The notes below the pieces were generated by a model. That model had not been told where the DNA came from and ran no database searches. It worked only from the letters and a program-made list of their open reading frames with translations. Positions 7,574 through 16,578 of a stretch of DNA of 36,670 bases are shown here, in pieces (position 1 is the stretch's first letter; the number at the start of each line of letters is the position of its first letter). The stretch is taken from positions 1 to 36,670 of the forward strand of contig CAZEJS010000030.1 of the NCBI GenBank assembly GCA_964512645.1, read 5' to 3'. Source of the DNA: CAZEJS01 sp964512645 (GTDB taxonomy: Bacteria > Actinomycetota > Geothermincolia > Fen-727 > Anoxymicrobiaceae). Made by a program: the position numbers and the translations under genes.

Positions 7574-8302
7574 ATGGAAAAAATAAGCGTGATCATCGAC
7601 GGCAGGACGTTCGAAGCGGTTAAAGACCAGTGCGTGCTTGAAGTGGCGCACGAGAACGGCATATACATCCCTTCCCTGTGCCACAACCCCGAGGTGACGA
7701 GCAGCGGCGGCTCCTGCCGCGTCTGCCTGGTGGAAGCCCACCAGAACGGCAGGATGAGACTGGTCACGTCCTGCAATTATCCGGTGCGCAAGGGCCTGGA
7801 GGTGAAGACGGACACCCCCCTGGTGCGTAAAATCCGCCGGGGGGTGCTGGAGTTGCTGATGGCGCGGGTGCCGGATTCGCAGGTCATCCGGGAGATGGCC
7901 GCGGGTGAAGGGGTGACCGGGGTCCGCTTCCGCCTGGACGAGGGCGAGAACGAACGCTACAAGTGCATCTCCTGCGCTATGTGCACGAACGTCTGCGCTG
8001 AGGTGGTAGGGGTCTGCGCCATCAGCATGGTCGACCGCGGAGCGGACAAGAAACCCGACACCCCCTACGGCAAGCCGACGGACGTGTGCATCGGTTGCGG
8101 CGCCTGCGCCTATGCCTGTCCTACGGGATCGATAGTCCTGAAGGAGAAGGACGGCGTGCGCCGCATCTGGGGCAGAGATTTCAACATGGTCAGATGCAGC
8201 GTATGCGGCACCCCGTATATCCCGGAAGCCCAGGTTGACTGGATAGTGAGGACGACCGGCAAGGACAGGTCGTTCTTCGACAAGTGCCCTGACCACAGGT
8301 GA
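7574..8302 (+). CDS. NuoG-N/HydA-N-like iron-sulfur subunit without a catalytic domain
   Basis: A 242-residue protein with an N-terminal plant-type [2Fe-2S] domain (SLCHNPEV, GSCRVCLVE, TSCNYPV), then two [4Fe-4S] motifs (CISCAMCTNVC and CIGCGACAYACP), and a C-terminal CSVCGTPY ... KCPDHR that could bind another metal. In HydA or FdhA this arrangement precedes the H-cluster or molybdopterin domain; here the protein ends after the Fe-S domains. It starts one base after the NuoF-like stop. I infer it wires the flavoprotein to an oxidoreductase encoded elsewhere, most simply the upstream Por subunits. Confidence 0.85.
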   Translation: MEKISVIIDGRTFEAVKDQCVLEVAHENGIYIPSLCHNPEVTSSGGSCRVCLVEAHQNGRMRLVTSCNYPVRKGLEVKTDTPLVRKIRRGVLELLMARVPDSQVIREMAAGEGVTGVRFRLDEGENERYKCISCAMCTNVCAEVVGVCAISMVDRGADKKPDTPYGKPTDVCIGCGACAYACPTGSIVLKEKDGVRRIWGRDFNMVRCSVCGTPYIPEAQVDWIVRTTGKDRSFFDKCPDHR

Positions 8303-8311
8303 CTACCGGGG

Positions 8312-8336
8312 TTCTCCGCGACAGATATCCGGAGAA
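8312..8336. terminator. hairpin between convergent operons
   Basis: TTCTCCG, an 11-base loop and CGGAGAA lie just after the last gene of the plus-strand operon and before the end of the converging ferredoxin gene. There is no long T-run, so terminator function is inferred from position. Confidence 0.4.
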
Positions 8337-8371
8337 GCGTTAAGAATCTTCCTGACGGCGGCTGAACTTCA

Positions 8372-9184
8372 CTACGTTTGCGTATCTATCCTGGTTCCCG
8401 ATTCGACCCTGTGCCGCAGCTCCTCCAGCAGCTTCGAGTCGGGCGAGACGGTGACTTTGATCGCTTTGCTTGGGCAGGCGCTGGCACAGCATCCGCACGC
8501 GAAACAGAGGTCGCCCATCACGGCCTTGCCCGACGCCAGGGAGATGCATTCCACGGGACAGACGGGCACGCAGGCGCCACAGCCCTCGCAGGCGTCGGAT
8601 ACTTCGACGCTCACCCCGTCCAGCGGCAGAATGGTGTTCGGCCAGGCGCCCTTGATGTAGCGCATGTTTTTCAGGAACATGCAGCAGCATTCGCAGCAGA
8701 AGCATATGGTTAGGAAGCGGTCGAACCTCTTCATCCCGAACAGCTTGGAGTCGACCATCAGGTGCCCCACCATTGGAACAAGCCCCATATCCAGGGCGCG
8801 ATCGACGTGCCCGGCCGCTTCCTCGACCGAGACGGAACGGCCAACGGTTGGATGAAGGTCTCTGGCGCCTTCTCCAATGAACATGGAACCCACTTCCATC
8901 GGGAAGCTCCTGCATTTGCCGCCCGCGCGGCACACGCATTCGTCCGCCAGTGCGCGGTAGCCGGCCCTGCTCAAGAAATCCATGATCACCTCGCGGGGAG
9001 GTATCACGCTCGGCGGTATCTCGACCGCCTCTCCGACCGGGATGAAGGAAGCCCGAAGTCCCTTCTCTGAGTAAAGGGGCTTGAAAAGACCGCGGAAGAG
9101 CGGGCTCCTGACAAATAGTTTCGACTTCTGGATAAGCGGCCAGTGAGAGATGATCCGGTCGACCTGCTTCTTGCTCCTGGACAT
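8372..9184 (-). CDS. Cys-rich 4Fe-4S ferredoxin-type protein
   Basis: A 270-residue cytoplasmic protein. The last 75 residues carry two ferredoxin motifs (CEGCGACVPVCP and CFACGCCASACP). Before them lies an unusual CFCCECCC run (residues 161-168), and near residue 83 is CVCRAGGKC, both likely metal or cluster ligands. Proteins of this shape are common in anaerobes and uncharacterised. The ATG at 9184 is chosen because GAAGGAG precedes it; an upstream in-frame start would add an Arg-rich tail without a site. It is the last gene of the minus-strand run. Its redox partner is unknown. Confidence 0.82.
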   Translation of the reverse strand: MSRSKKQVDRIISHWPLIQKSKLFVRSPLFRGLFKPLYSEKGLRASFIPVGEAVEIPPSVIPPREVIMDFLSRAGYRALADECVCRAGGKCRSFPMEVGSMFIGEGARDLHPTVGRSVSVEEAAGHVDRALDMGLVPMVGHLMVDSKLFGMKRFDRFLTICFCCECCCMFLKNMRYIKGAWPNTILPLDGVSVEVSDACEGCGACVPVCPVECISLASGKAVMGDLCFACGCCASACPSKAIKVTVSPDSKLLEELRHRVESGTRIDTQT

Positions 9185-9303
9185 TTCGTGGCTCCTTCGT
9201 TTGCCGCTCCGCGCCGCATTGAACCCGGCCTTGAAGCGGATAAGCCGCTGAGCGCCGGCACTGCCGGATCGGGTTGCTGCATGGCGCCGGCGTCGCACCC
9301 GGT

Positions 9304-10530
9304 CTAGGCCGCGTGGCCATCCGCTGTCAGCACCCGCTCCATGAACCGCAGGATGTGGGGCAGGACGTCCTCTTTGATGTTGAGTCCCTGGAGTAAATCG
9401 ACGTGGCCGTAGCCTTCGACGCGCCGGAACCCCTTGATCTCGCTTCTCACCTGGCTGTAACCGTCCCTGAAGAGGATGTCGGGGCGCACCGGGTCCAACT
9501 CCGCGGCAATGAAGTAGGCCGGCGCGGTCAGGAGGTGCATGTTCCGGGTCAGGTTGTGCATGACTTCGCCGTGGCTGCCGTCCGGCCGGAGGGCGCTCAC
9601 CAGGAACTCTCTGGTGACCACCCCGTTCAGCAACTGGAACAGCACCCTGAACGAGACGTCGCTGGTGCCGGAAAGCGCCGATTCCACTAGCATCTCCGGG
9701 GTCATGTTCCTCGGGTTGAAATAGAACCAGAAGAAAGGGAACGAGAGCGCGTACGCCAGGCCGGGCGGCAGACGGTAGAGCCCGGCGACGCCCTCCTCGA
9801 TCGGCACCCGCCGCAGGAGCGAGCAGGCGCGCCTGACAGCGGCGGCAAGGGCGCGCACCAGCAGGCGCGAAACCGGGCTGCCGGCCACCCAGTAGAACCG
9901 GTTGCCCCGTGGGAAGTGGAAGCTGGCAGGGCCGGCTACAGAGACCACTCCCCGGACAGCGGCGTTTCTTCTGACGGAGAGCTCCGGGTCGGCGACGGTA
10001 TTGCCCTCATTGTCGTAAGTCGCCCCCTGGAGGTAGCCGTAACACACGACCCCGCCCATGCTGTGCCCGAAGATGAACGGCTTCATCCCGGTGCAATCGG
10101 TCACGGCGTCGACGATTGCCGGGAGGTCGCAGGCGGAGAGGTCCTGGATGTAATGATCGAAGGAACCCCCGTCGCTTTTGTACGGTTCGCGCCCGGTCCC
10201 CCGGAAATTCGCGATCCACACGTCGTAGCCGGCGCGGGCGAGGAGCAGGGCGAAGTTGCTGTCCTCGAAGGCGATGTCGTAGTTGAACCCGTTGCCGGCG
10301 AAGCCGGCAAAAAGGATCACCGGGGTGCGGCCGGGGTTCGGGTACCGTTTGCCTCGAAGCGTCAGGCCCCCCGAAGACTCCACCTCGAACAGCTTCGGTG
10401 GGAAGTCGGCGGGTGTGAACCCAGGGTAGCGCGCCCCGCTGAAACCCTGCCGTTTGCCCGGGCGGCGCACCGCGGCCGTGGCGGCAATGGCCGCGGCAAC
10501 AAGGACCGTGAAGACAATGCTGCGTTTCAT
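9304..10530 (-). CDS. exported or membrane-anchored alpha/beta hydrolase
   Basis: A 408-residue protein. The first 20 residues (MKRSIVFTVLVAAAIAATAA) form a signal peptide or anchor. The nucleophile elbow FGHSMGG places the catalytic Ser at 157, and ILFAGFAGNGFNYD supplies an oxyanion-loop-like segment. The His is likely in the C-terminal GYGHVDLLQG and the acid in AELDPVRPD. The layout is like lysosomal-acid-lipase-type hydrolases. The ATG at 10530 follows GGGGTGA; a longer open frame upstream overlaps the preceding gene and is Pro/Arg-rich, so it was not used. An ester substrate is likely but not identifiable. Confidence 0.83.
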   Translation of the reverse strand: MKRSIVFTVLVAAAIAATAAVRRPGKRQGFSGARYPGFTPADFPPKLFEVESSGGLTLRGKRYPNPGRTPVILFAGFAGNGFNYDIAFEDSNFALLLARAGYDVWIANFRGTGREPYKSDGGSFDHYIQDLSACDLPAIVDAVTDCTGMKPFIFGHSMGGVVCYGYLQGATYDNEGNTVADPELSVRRNAAVRGVVSVAGPASFHFPRGNRFYWVAGSPVSRLLVRALAAAVRRACSLLRRVPIEEGVAGLYRLPPGLAYALSFPFFWFYFNPRNMTPEMLVESALSGTSDVSFRVLFQLLNGVVTREFLVSALRPDGSHGEVMHNLTRNMHLLTAPAYFIAAELDPVRPDILFRDGYSQVRSEIKGFRRVEGYGHVDLLQGLNIKEDVLPHILRFMERVLTADGHAA

Positions 10531-10777
10531 CAGGATCACCCCGGTTCGTCGAGGTCTGCAATTCCCGGATAACCTTTCCGTCCGCCAATTATAAGCCGAG
10601 GCGCCGCGGACAGTCTCGAAATCGGCAGATAGGATGCGTTGCCGTCCGGGTTTTAAACTCGCGGGGAGGAGTGGGGGATTGCCCGGAGGGCCGATGAGGT
10701 CGCGCGGTTCAGCCCGCGTTCGAGCCTTCAGGGCGTCCGCCGGCGTAAGGCCTGAGATCCTTCCGGACCGCGGGGCC
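10531..10777. other. intergenic gap in the minus-strand run
   Basis: About 250 bases between the acyl-CoA synthetase alpha gene and the hydrolase. I see no gene, no strong hairpin and no clear promoter. Confidence 0.4.
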
Positions 10778-12154
10778 TCAGACTTCGTAGAACGAGGCGA
10801 CCCTCTCGAGCGCCCGGCAGGCCGCCTGCGGTGAGAGGAACGAGGGTATGCCGGCACGGCAAAGCTCGGATACGAACGGCCAGGCTATCCCGCTGGGAAT
10901 GCCGATCACCACCAGGGGCTTGCCGGTCTGCCCAGCCGCGCCCCTTATCTCGGCCGAATGCATGTTCATCAGGCCAAGGTCGCCTTTGCGCGAAGCGGGC
11001 GCCCCGCCTACCACCATAACCACGTCTACGGCCCCGTCTCCGGCAACGACATTGATAACGGAGGCGAGGTTGCCCGGGACCACCGCTCCGAAACCCATGT
11101 CCACGGGGTTGGCGAGCACGGTTCCCACAGAGGGGAGGATGTCCGCGAGCCTCTCGACGGTGGAGGCGGCGAGCCGAGGCAATTGCAGGTCTGACCTTTC
11201 GACCATGTCCGCCGCGTTCACGGCGATTCCGCCGGGAGCGCTGATAACGCACACGCGCCTCCCTTCAAGAGGGGGGAGGTGGTTGAACGCGGTGATGAGG
11301 TCTATGGCGTCGGAGAGGTCATCGACGGGAAGGATCCCCGCCTGCCTTACGGCCCCCTCCCACACCTCCGGGCTTCCGGCGATGGCGCCCGTATGCGAGG
11401 AGGCCGCGCGGGCGCCCCTGTCGGTGAGGCCCGCCCTCCAGACCAGCAGCGGTTTTCTGCCCCGCACGCCGGAGGCGGCCTCCAGGAAGCGCGCTGCGTC
11501 TCGCACTTCCTCGAGGTAGGCGAAGATCATCTCCGTATCCTCGTCGTCGGCGAAGAAGTCGAGGAAATCGGAGCAGTTCAAGTCAAGCTCGTTGCCGCTG
11601 CTGACGATCTTGGAAAACGCGACCCCCCGTTCCATGCCCAGCATGAACAGGAAGTTGGCGATAGAGCCGCTCTGGCTTATGCAGCTTACCTTCCCTTCCC
11701 CGGGCCGCTGCCCCACGAACGAGGCCAGCTTTCCAGTCGAGGAGTATATGCCCATGCAGTTGGGACCTACCAGCCTCATCGGAGCACCGTCCAGGGCCTG
11801 CAGTATCTCCCGCTCCAGCGCCGTGCCTTCCGGGGAACCCAGCTCCGAGAAGCCCGCCGTGTTCACAACGCACCCTTCGGCCCCTGTTTCGACGCACTCC
11901 TTCACCAACCGCGGAACCGACCCCGGGGGCACCGAGAGGATGACCAGGCCGGGCGGTCCGGGAAGTTCGAGCAGCGAGGGAAAACACTCGAGTCCCTGTA
12001 TCTCCGGGTGATTGGGGTTCACCGGGTACAGCGGCCCTTCGAACCCCATTTCCTTGAGGGCGCGAAGGAGCAGGGTACCCGGATTGTCCGGCCTCGAGGA
12101 GGCCCCCACTACGGTAACCGAGCCAGGGTTGAATATGCCGTCGAGCTGTTTCAT
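10778..12154 (-). CDS. ADP-forming acyl-CoA synthetase, alpha-type protein
   Basis: A 458-residue protein with the alpha-subunit domains of ADP-forming acetate/acyl-CoA synthetase: a CoA-binding Rossmann domain (SVTVVGASSRPDNPGTLL), a succinyl-CoA-ligase-like domain (LVGPNCMGIYSSTGKLA, SCISQSGSIANF) and the phosphohistidine motif ASSHTGAIAGS with H254. The enzyme turns acyl-CoA, ADP and phosphate into acid, CoA and ATP. The ATP-grasp beta part is absent, both as a fusion and as a neighbour, so the beta subunit must be elsewhere or the protein works alone in another role. GGAG precedes the ATG. Confidence 0.85.
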   Translation of the reverse strand: MKQLDGIFNPGSVTVVGASSRPDNPGTLLLRALKEMGFEGPLYPVNPNHPEIQGLECFPSLLELPGPPGLVILSVPPGSVPRLVKECVETGAEGCVVNTAGFSELGSPEGTALEREILQALDGAPMRLVGPNCMGIYSSTGKLASFVGQRPGEGKVSCISQSGSIANFLFMLGMERGVAFSKIVSSGNELDLNCSDFLDFFADDEDTEMIFAYLEEVRDAARFLEAASGVRGRKPLLVWRAGLTDRGARAASSHTGAIAGSPEVWEGAVRQAGILPVDDLSDAIDLITAFNHLPPLEGRRVCVISAPGGIAVNAADMVERSDLQLPRLAASTVERLADILPSVGTVLANPVDMGFGAVVPGNLASVINVVAGDGAVDVVMVVGGAPASRKGDLGLMNMHSAEIRGAAGQTGKPLVVIGIPSGIAWPFVSELCRAGIPSFLSPQAACRALERVASFYEV

Positions 12155-12258
12155 TCGATCTCCGCCGGCACGGCCACTCGGGGTTGCCTACTGCCAGGAG
12201 ACGACAGGCAAACGGTTGCAATCATTTCTTTCACCCGTCGGCAGTTGTTGTCCGCATG

Positions 12259-14628
12259 TTACTGACGCATCATCACCACGCGCAGGCGTTCTTCCGGCTT
12301 GATCAGGTGGTTGTGGTCGTCCGAGCCCAGGTCGATCTGGACCCACAGGATACGCCCGTTGAACCTGCTCTCCACGGCGGTAATGTCCGCCGGGACAACC
12401 GTGCCGCCTTCATAGCCTATGTCCAGCGTCTCGTCGAGAGAGTAGGTCATCGGCTGGGTGATCTCGACCCGGCCTTCCCCGGTCTTCTCACCGTCCAGGA
12501 ACAGCGCCACGCCGCCTCCCCGGGCAAGCCCGCCGCCGTCATAAGAGAACTCCATTCGCACCTGGTGTTCCCCCGAAGGCAGTATCGAGTCAGATTCCGC
12601 ATAATAGCGCCTCATGCCCAGGAGGTTGTAGCAGAACTTGAGCCTTCCTTCTTTCACGTACAGGGACCACCCGCCGAATGCCCCTCCCTGGGCCACGATC
12701 GTTCCCCGCGCTTCGCCCTCCGGGAGCGCCACCTGGGCCGTCACCGTATAGGATCTGTTCTTGAGGTTGAGGACCACGTTCTCCCCCAGGCGCCCCATTC
12801 CCGCGTACAGGAGCTGTGAGTCGCCTTTTATGAGGCTGGGCCGCCCGGCGATATCGCTGTTGAAGAGCAGGATACGCCTGTCTTCGAGAGGCAGAACGTT
12901 GTGCCTCGCCGCCTCAATCAGGAACAACCGTTTGAGCTCTTCGAGCTTTTCGGACATCTCCTTCGAGAGATCGTCAGCCTGCGTCCAGTCGGGGGTGGTG
13001 TCGTACAGCTCCCAGGTATCGTCGTCGAAGGAGGGGACCTCGCTCATGCCCCAGGGGAGGCTGTGGCGCGTGACCGCCGTCCAGCCCTTGTGGTAGATGC
13101 CCCGGTTGCCGAACATCTCGAAGTACTGCGTATCGTGCCTCTCGGGAGCTTCTTCTTCGTCGAAGGAGTAGGCCATGCTCACGCCCTCGTACGGCTTCTG
13201 CTGCACGCCGTTGACCATGACCGGTTCGGGGATTCCGGCTGCTTCCAGAACGGTCGGCGCCACGTCGATGACGTGGCTGAACTGCCCGCGGACCTCGCTC
13301 CTGGCATTGATGCCGTTCGGCCAGTGAACTATGGTGCCGTTTCGCGTGCCGCCCCAGTGAGACGCTACCTGCTTGGTCCACTGGTAAGGGGTGTCCATGG
13401 CGTGGGCCCAGCCCACCGCGTAGTGGTTGTAGGCGGTCGGCGTTCCGAACTCGTCTATGTGCTCGAGGACGAATTCCGGGGTCATCAGCGACATGATCTC
13501 CGGAACGCCGTTCAAGGTGACGTACTCGTTGAAGGTGCCGTTGATCCCCCCTTCGGCGCTTGCGCCGTTGTCTCCGATTATGTAGAAGACCAGCGTGTCG
13601 TCGAGCACTTCAAGGTCCTCCAGGGCGTCGATGAGTCGGCCCACCTGGCAGTCCGTGTGCTCCAGGAAGCCGGCGTACACCTCCATCTGGCGGGCCAGTA
13701 CCGGCTTCATCTCCTCGGGCATCTCGTCCCACGATGGGATTTCCGGGTGGCGCTCGGTAAGTTCCGCTTCCTGGGGAATGACGCCCAGTTCCTTCTGGCG
13801 GGCGAATATCTCTTCGCGGAGCCTGTCCCAGCCCTGGTCGAATCTGCCTTTATATTTAGCCGACCACTCCAGTGGTACGTGGTGGGGCGCGTGGGTCGCA
13901 CCGGGCGCGAAGTAGACGAAGAATGGTTTATCGGGCATGAGCGCCTTCTGCTGGCGCACCCAGTTGACTGCCCTGTCCGCGAGGTCCTCCGTGAGATGGT
14001 AGCCCTCTTCGGGGGTCCTGTCCGGTTCGATGTGCTTCGTGCCCTCGACCAGCGCGGGATAGTACTGGTTGGTCTCGGCGCAGACGAACCCGTAGAAGTA
14101 TTCGAAGCCGCTTCCCGTCGGCCAGCGGTCAAAGGGACCCATGGGGCTTGTCTCCCACACCGGGACCTCGTGGCACTTGCCGAACTGGGCCGTGGAATAG
14201 CCGTTCAGCTTCAGTGTCTCCGCCAGCGGGGCGCAGGTGTTGGGGCGTATAGAGGTGTAACCGGGCGAGGAGGTGGCCAATTCCGTGATCGAGCCCATGC
14301 CGGCAGAGTGGTGGTTACGTCCCGTCAGCAAGGCCATCCGGGTAGGTGCGCAGAGGGCGGTGGTGTGAAAACGGTTGTACTTCAATCCGCCTTCCGCGAG
14401 ACGCTCGGCGTTGGGGGTGTTGACCGGTCCGCCGAAGGCGGATGACGCTCCGAAGCCCACGTCATCAAGCAGCACGATCAGCACGTTCGGGGCGCCCTCG
14501 GGCGGGCGCAGGGGTTCGATGGGTGGAAAGTCCGCCTCCGGGTCCTTGGCGTCGTAGGCGGTCGGACCGTCTCGACGGATGTCCGGTACCGGCAGGATTT
14601 CTCGCTGTATTCCGTCCCGGTCGTTCAT
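12259..14628 (-). CDS. arylsulfatase, Cys-type
   Basis: A 789-residue type I sulfatase. The N-terminal metal site NVLIVLLDDVGFG holds D55 and D56. CAPTRMALLTGR is the sulfatase motif, with Cys93 to be oxidised to formylglycine. Later motifs include FGKCHEVP and DNGASAEGG. The last 170 residues form a beta-sandwich C-terminal domain. No signal peptide is evident, so it may be cytoplasmic. A matching anaerobic maturase is encoded two genes away at 15236-16504. Length and C-terminal domain fit the large bacterial arylsulfatases; the sulfate ester substrate is unknown. Confidence 0.92.
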   Translation of the reverse strand: MNDRDGIQREILPVPDIRRDGPTAYDAKDPEADFPPIEPLRPPEGAPNVLIVLLDDVGFGASSAFGGPVNTPNAERLAEGGLKYNRFHTTALCAPTRMALLTGRNHHSAGMGSITELATSSPGYTSIRPNTCAPLAETLKLNGYSTAQFGKCHEVPVWETSPMGPFDRWPTGSGFEYFYGFVCAETNQYYPALVEGTKHIEPDRTPEEGYHLTEDLADRAVNWVRQQKALMPDKPFFVYFAPGATHAPHHVPLEWSAKYKGRFDQGWDRLREEIFARQKELGVIPQEAELTERHPEIPSWDEMPEEMKPVLARQMEVYAGFLEHTDCQVGRLIDALEDLEVLDDTLVFYIIGDNGASAEGGINGTFNEYVTLNGVPEIMSLMTPEFVLEHIDEFGTPTAYNHYAVGWAHAMDTPYQWTKQVASHWGGTRNGTIVHWPNGINARSEVRGQFSHVIDVAPTVLEAAGIPEPVMVNGVQQKPYEGVSMAYSFDEEEAPERHDTQYFEMFGNRGIYHKGWTAVTRHSLPWGMSEVPSFDDDTWELYDTTPDWTQADDLSKEMSEKLEELKRLFLIEAARHNVLPLEDRRILLFNSDIAGRPSLIKGDSQLLYAGMGRLGENVVLNLKNRSYTVTAQVALPEGEARGTIVAQGGAFGGWSLYVKEGRLKFCYNLLGMRRYYAESDSILPSGEHQVRMEFSYDGGGLARGGGVALFLDGEKTGEGRVEITQPMTYSLDETLDIGYEGGTVVPADITAVESRFNGRILWVQIDLGSDDHNHLIKPEERLRVVMMRQ

Positions 14629-14760
14629 GCATGCCTCCTGTCCATGAAGCCTGTTGTGCTGCGACTGAGAGGAGTGACAGCCTGTCAGTGGATCTTATCA
14701 GCCTAGTCCGGGGCCTTTCAATTAGGCGGAGGCCGTGTCACTCCGACCGCCCCTGTGGAG

Positions 14761-15198
14761 TCAGATCAGTTCCACAGGGTCGCCTTTCCGTATCAAACCG
14801 CCCTCTACGACCTTGCAGAAAAGCCCTTCGCCGGGCAGGAGGCTCATCCCGAACTTCTCGGTGACCACGCTCGGAAGGTCCTCTTTGCCTTTCTGTGTAA
14901 CTTCCAGCACCGCGCTCTTGCCGAGCCGCAGCTCGCTCCCGACCGCAACCGATGACAGGTCAAGCCCTTCGACGAGGATGTTCTCCGCGAAGTCTCCGGG
15001 CCCCGCGTGGAAGGCGTGTTCCGCGTTGGCCTTCTCCACGCTTGCCCAGTCCAGGCAGGTTACCTGGCGGCCCCACGCTCCCGCGTGGGCGTCACCCTCG
15101 AGCCCGTGGTCCCGCAGCAGCCTGGCTTCGGGCACCTCGCTTTTCAGTTCCCCCCGGCGCTCGCTTATGGAGATGGCCCTGATCGTCCCTTCGTTCAC
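14761..15198 (-). CDS. MOSC-domain protein
   Basis: A 145-residue stand-alone MOSC domain: IRAISISERRGE, then RDHGLEGDAHAG (the core motif) and GDFAENILVEGLDL. MOSC domains are sulfur-carrier domains of molybdenum cofactor sulfurases, and short members are often coupled to molybdenum cofactor or sulfur-transfer pathways. A conserved Cys of the family would be the one in GRQVTCLDWASV. I prefer GTG 15198, preceded by GGGAGG at six bases, to GTG 15228, which has no site. It sits between the maturase and the sulfatase. Confidence 0.85.
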   Translation of the reverse strand: MNEGTIRAISISERRGELKSEVPEARLLRDHGLEGDAHAGAWGRQVTCLDWASVEKANAEHAFHAGPGDFAENILVEGLDLSSVAVGSELRLGKSAVLEVTQKGKEDLPSVVTEKFGMSLLPGEGLFCKVVEGGLIRKGDPVELI

Positions 15199-15235
15199 AA
15201 GCACCCTCCCGGTGACGGAACCTGCCACGGGTGTT

Positions 15236-16504
15236 TCAACAGCTCAAGCGCCCGGCCCGCAGCCGCGTCGTCCGGCCGCCTGTCCCTGGTTCCGCCGGCA
15301 GATCCATGATCTCGGCGGGCGAGCGTCCGGAGCTGTAGAGCCCGGCCATGCGCCTCATCGGCTCTTCCACTCCCTGGAAAAACCTGCGGTATCCTTCACA
15401 AAGGTAGCACAGTCCGGGCTCACCGTCCGGGGCAGTGGCGAAGCGGTTCTTGGGACACTCGCCCCCGCAGGCGAAGAGGAAGTCGCAATCCCTGCAGTAT
15501 TCGGGGAGGGAGTCGCGTTTCGCATTCCCGAACGATTTCTGTTCATCTGAGGCAACCAGGTCGGACAGAGGCCGACGCATTATGTTGCCCAGCAGGAACC
15601 CCGGTTCGACGAAATGGTCGCAGGAGTACAGGTCGCCGTTGTGTTCGAGCGCCAGCGCGTTGCCGCACGTCTCCTGGAATATGCACATCATGGCCGGCAG
15701 GCCCACCCACGAGGCGAAGGCCGATTCGAAGAAGGTGATGTGGACGTTGCCGACGTCGCGCTTCAGCCACTCCGAGAAGACTCCCAGGAGGAACGCGCCC
15801 CACTGCTCCGGCGCGACCGACCTGTCGGTGACCGTCTCGCCCCGCTGTAGAAGGCAGGTGCCGTCTTTGTTAATCCGCTCGACGATCGGGATGAACTGGA
15901 TCCACCTGGCACGCACCTCGTCGGTGAAGAAGCGGTAAACGTTCTCCGGGTGGGAGGCGTTGGCGGAGTGAACGCTGCAGAGTATGTTGAACTCGACGCC
16001 CTCGTCGCGGAACATCCGCGCCGCCCGCATGACCCTTTCACAGGTGGGCGCTCCCGATTTGTCCACGCGGTACCGGTCGTGCAGTCCGGCCGGGCCATCG
16101 AGCGACAGCCCGACGAGGAATCGGTTCTCCCTGAGGAATTCACACCAGCGTTCGTCGATGAGCGTGCCGTTGGTCTGGATCGTGTGGGAGACCGTCTTTC
16201 CGTCAGCGCAGGACCGGGCAATCTCGACTGAGCGACGGAAGAAGTCGAGCCCCATGAGCGTGGGTTCTCCCCCCTGCCACCCGACAACCACTTCTTCAGC
16301 CGCCTGGGAGCGTACGTAATCCCCGATGAACGATCGCAGAACCGGCTCATCCATGCGCATTCGCGAGCCGGGATAGAACTTCTCTTTCTGGAGATAGAAG
16401 CAGTACTCGCATGACAGGTTGCATGCCGACCCGGCCGGTTTCGCCATGACATGATATGCGCCCTGTTTCTCGCCGGGCGAGGCGGCGGGATTCGCGCTGT
16501 ACAG
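15236..16504 (-). CDS. anaerobic sulfatase-maturating enzyme, radical SAM/SPASM
   Basis: This oxidises the sulfatase active-site Cys (or Ser) to formylglycine without oxygen. The radical SAM motif CNLSCEYC follows MAKPAGSA; GWQGGEPTLMG binds SAM. SPASM cysteines are in CIFQETCGNALALE, CRDCDFLFACGGECP and CYLCEG. The only ATG is at 16447, but the frame continues upstream and reads GAYHV before MAKPAG, as in homologues (often FHVMAKP). The best start is CTG at 16504, preceded by GGGAGGG at about seven bases, giving 19 more residues. If CTG is not used, the protein is 403 residues from 16447. It serves the sulfatase at 12259-14628. Confidence 0.88.
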   Translation of the reverse strand: MYSANPAASPGEKQGAYHVMAKPAGSACNLSCEYCFYLQKEKFYPGSRMRMDEPVLRSFIGDYVRSQAAEEVVVGWQGGEPTLMGLDFFRRSVEIARSCADGKTVSHTIQTNGTLIDERWCEFLRENRFLVGLSLDGPAGLHDRYRVDKSGAPTCERVMRAARMFRDEGVEFNILCSVHSANASHPENVYRFFTDEVRARWIQFIPIVERINKDGTCLLQRGETVTDRSVAPEQWGAFLLGVFSEWLKRDVGNVHITFFESAFASWVGLPAMMCIFQETCGNALALEHNGDLYSCDHFVEPGFLLGNIMRRPLSDLVASDEQKSFGNAKRDSLPEYCRDCDFLFACGGECPKNRFATAPDGEPGLCYLCEGYRRFFQGVEEPMRRMAGLYSSGRSPAEIMDLPAEPGTGGRTTRLRAGRLSC

Positions 16505-16543
16505 TGAATAACCCTCCCGGTTGTCCTCGAAGTCCGCCCTCTT

Positions 16544-16573
16544 TTGAGTCGTTCAACGCCTATTCTATATAAT
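16544..16573 (+). promoter_or_regulatory. strong promoter for a near-leaderless transcript
   Basis: TTGAGT, an 18-base spacer and TATAAT. The ATG of the next gene is at 16579, so the expected transcription start (about six to seven bases after the -10) falls on the start codon itself. Confidence 0.6.
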
Positions 16574-16578
16574 TGACA

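Noticed and set aside
12901..14445. Long plus-strand open frame (514 codons) opposite the sulfatase gene
   Set aside because: It is the complement of a gene with clear catalytic motifs in GC-rich DNA; its protein is low in complexity and has no known motif or ribosome-binding site.
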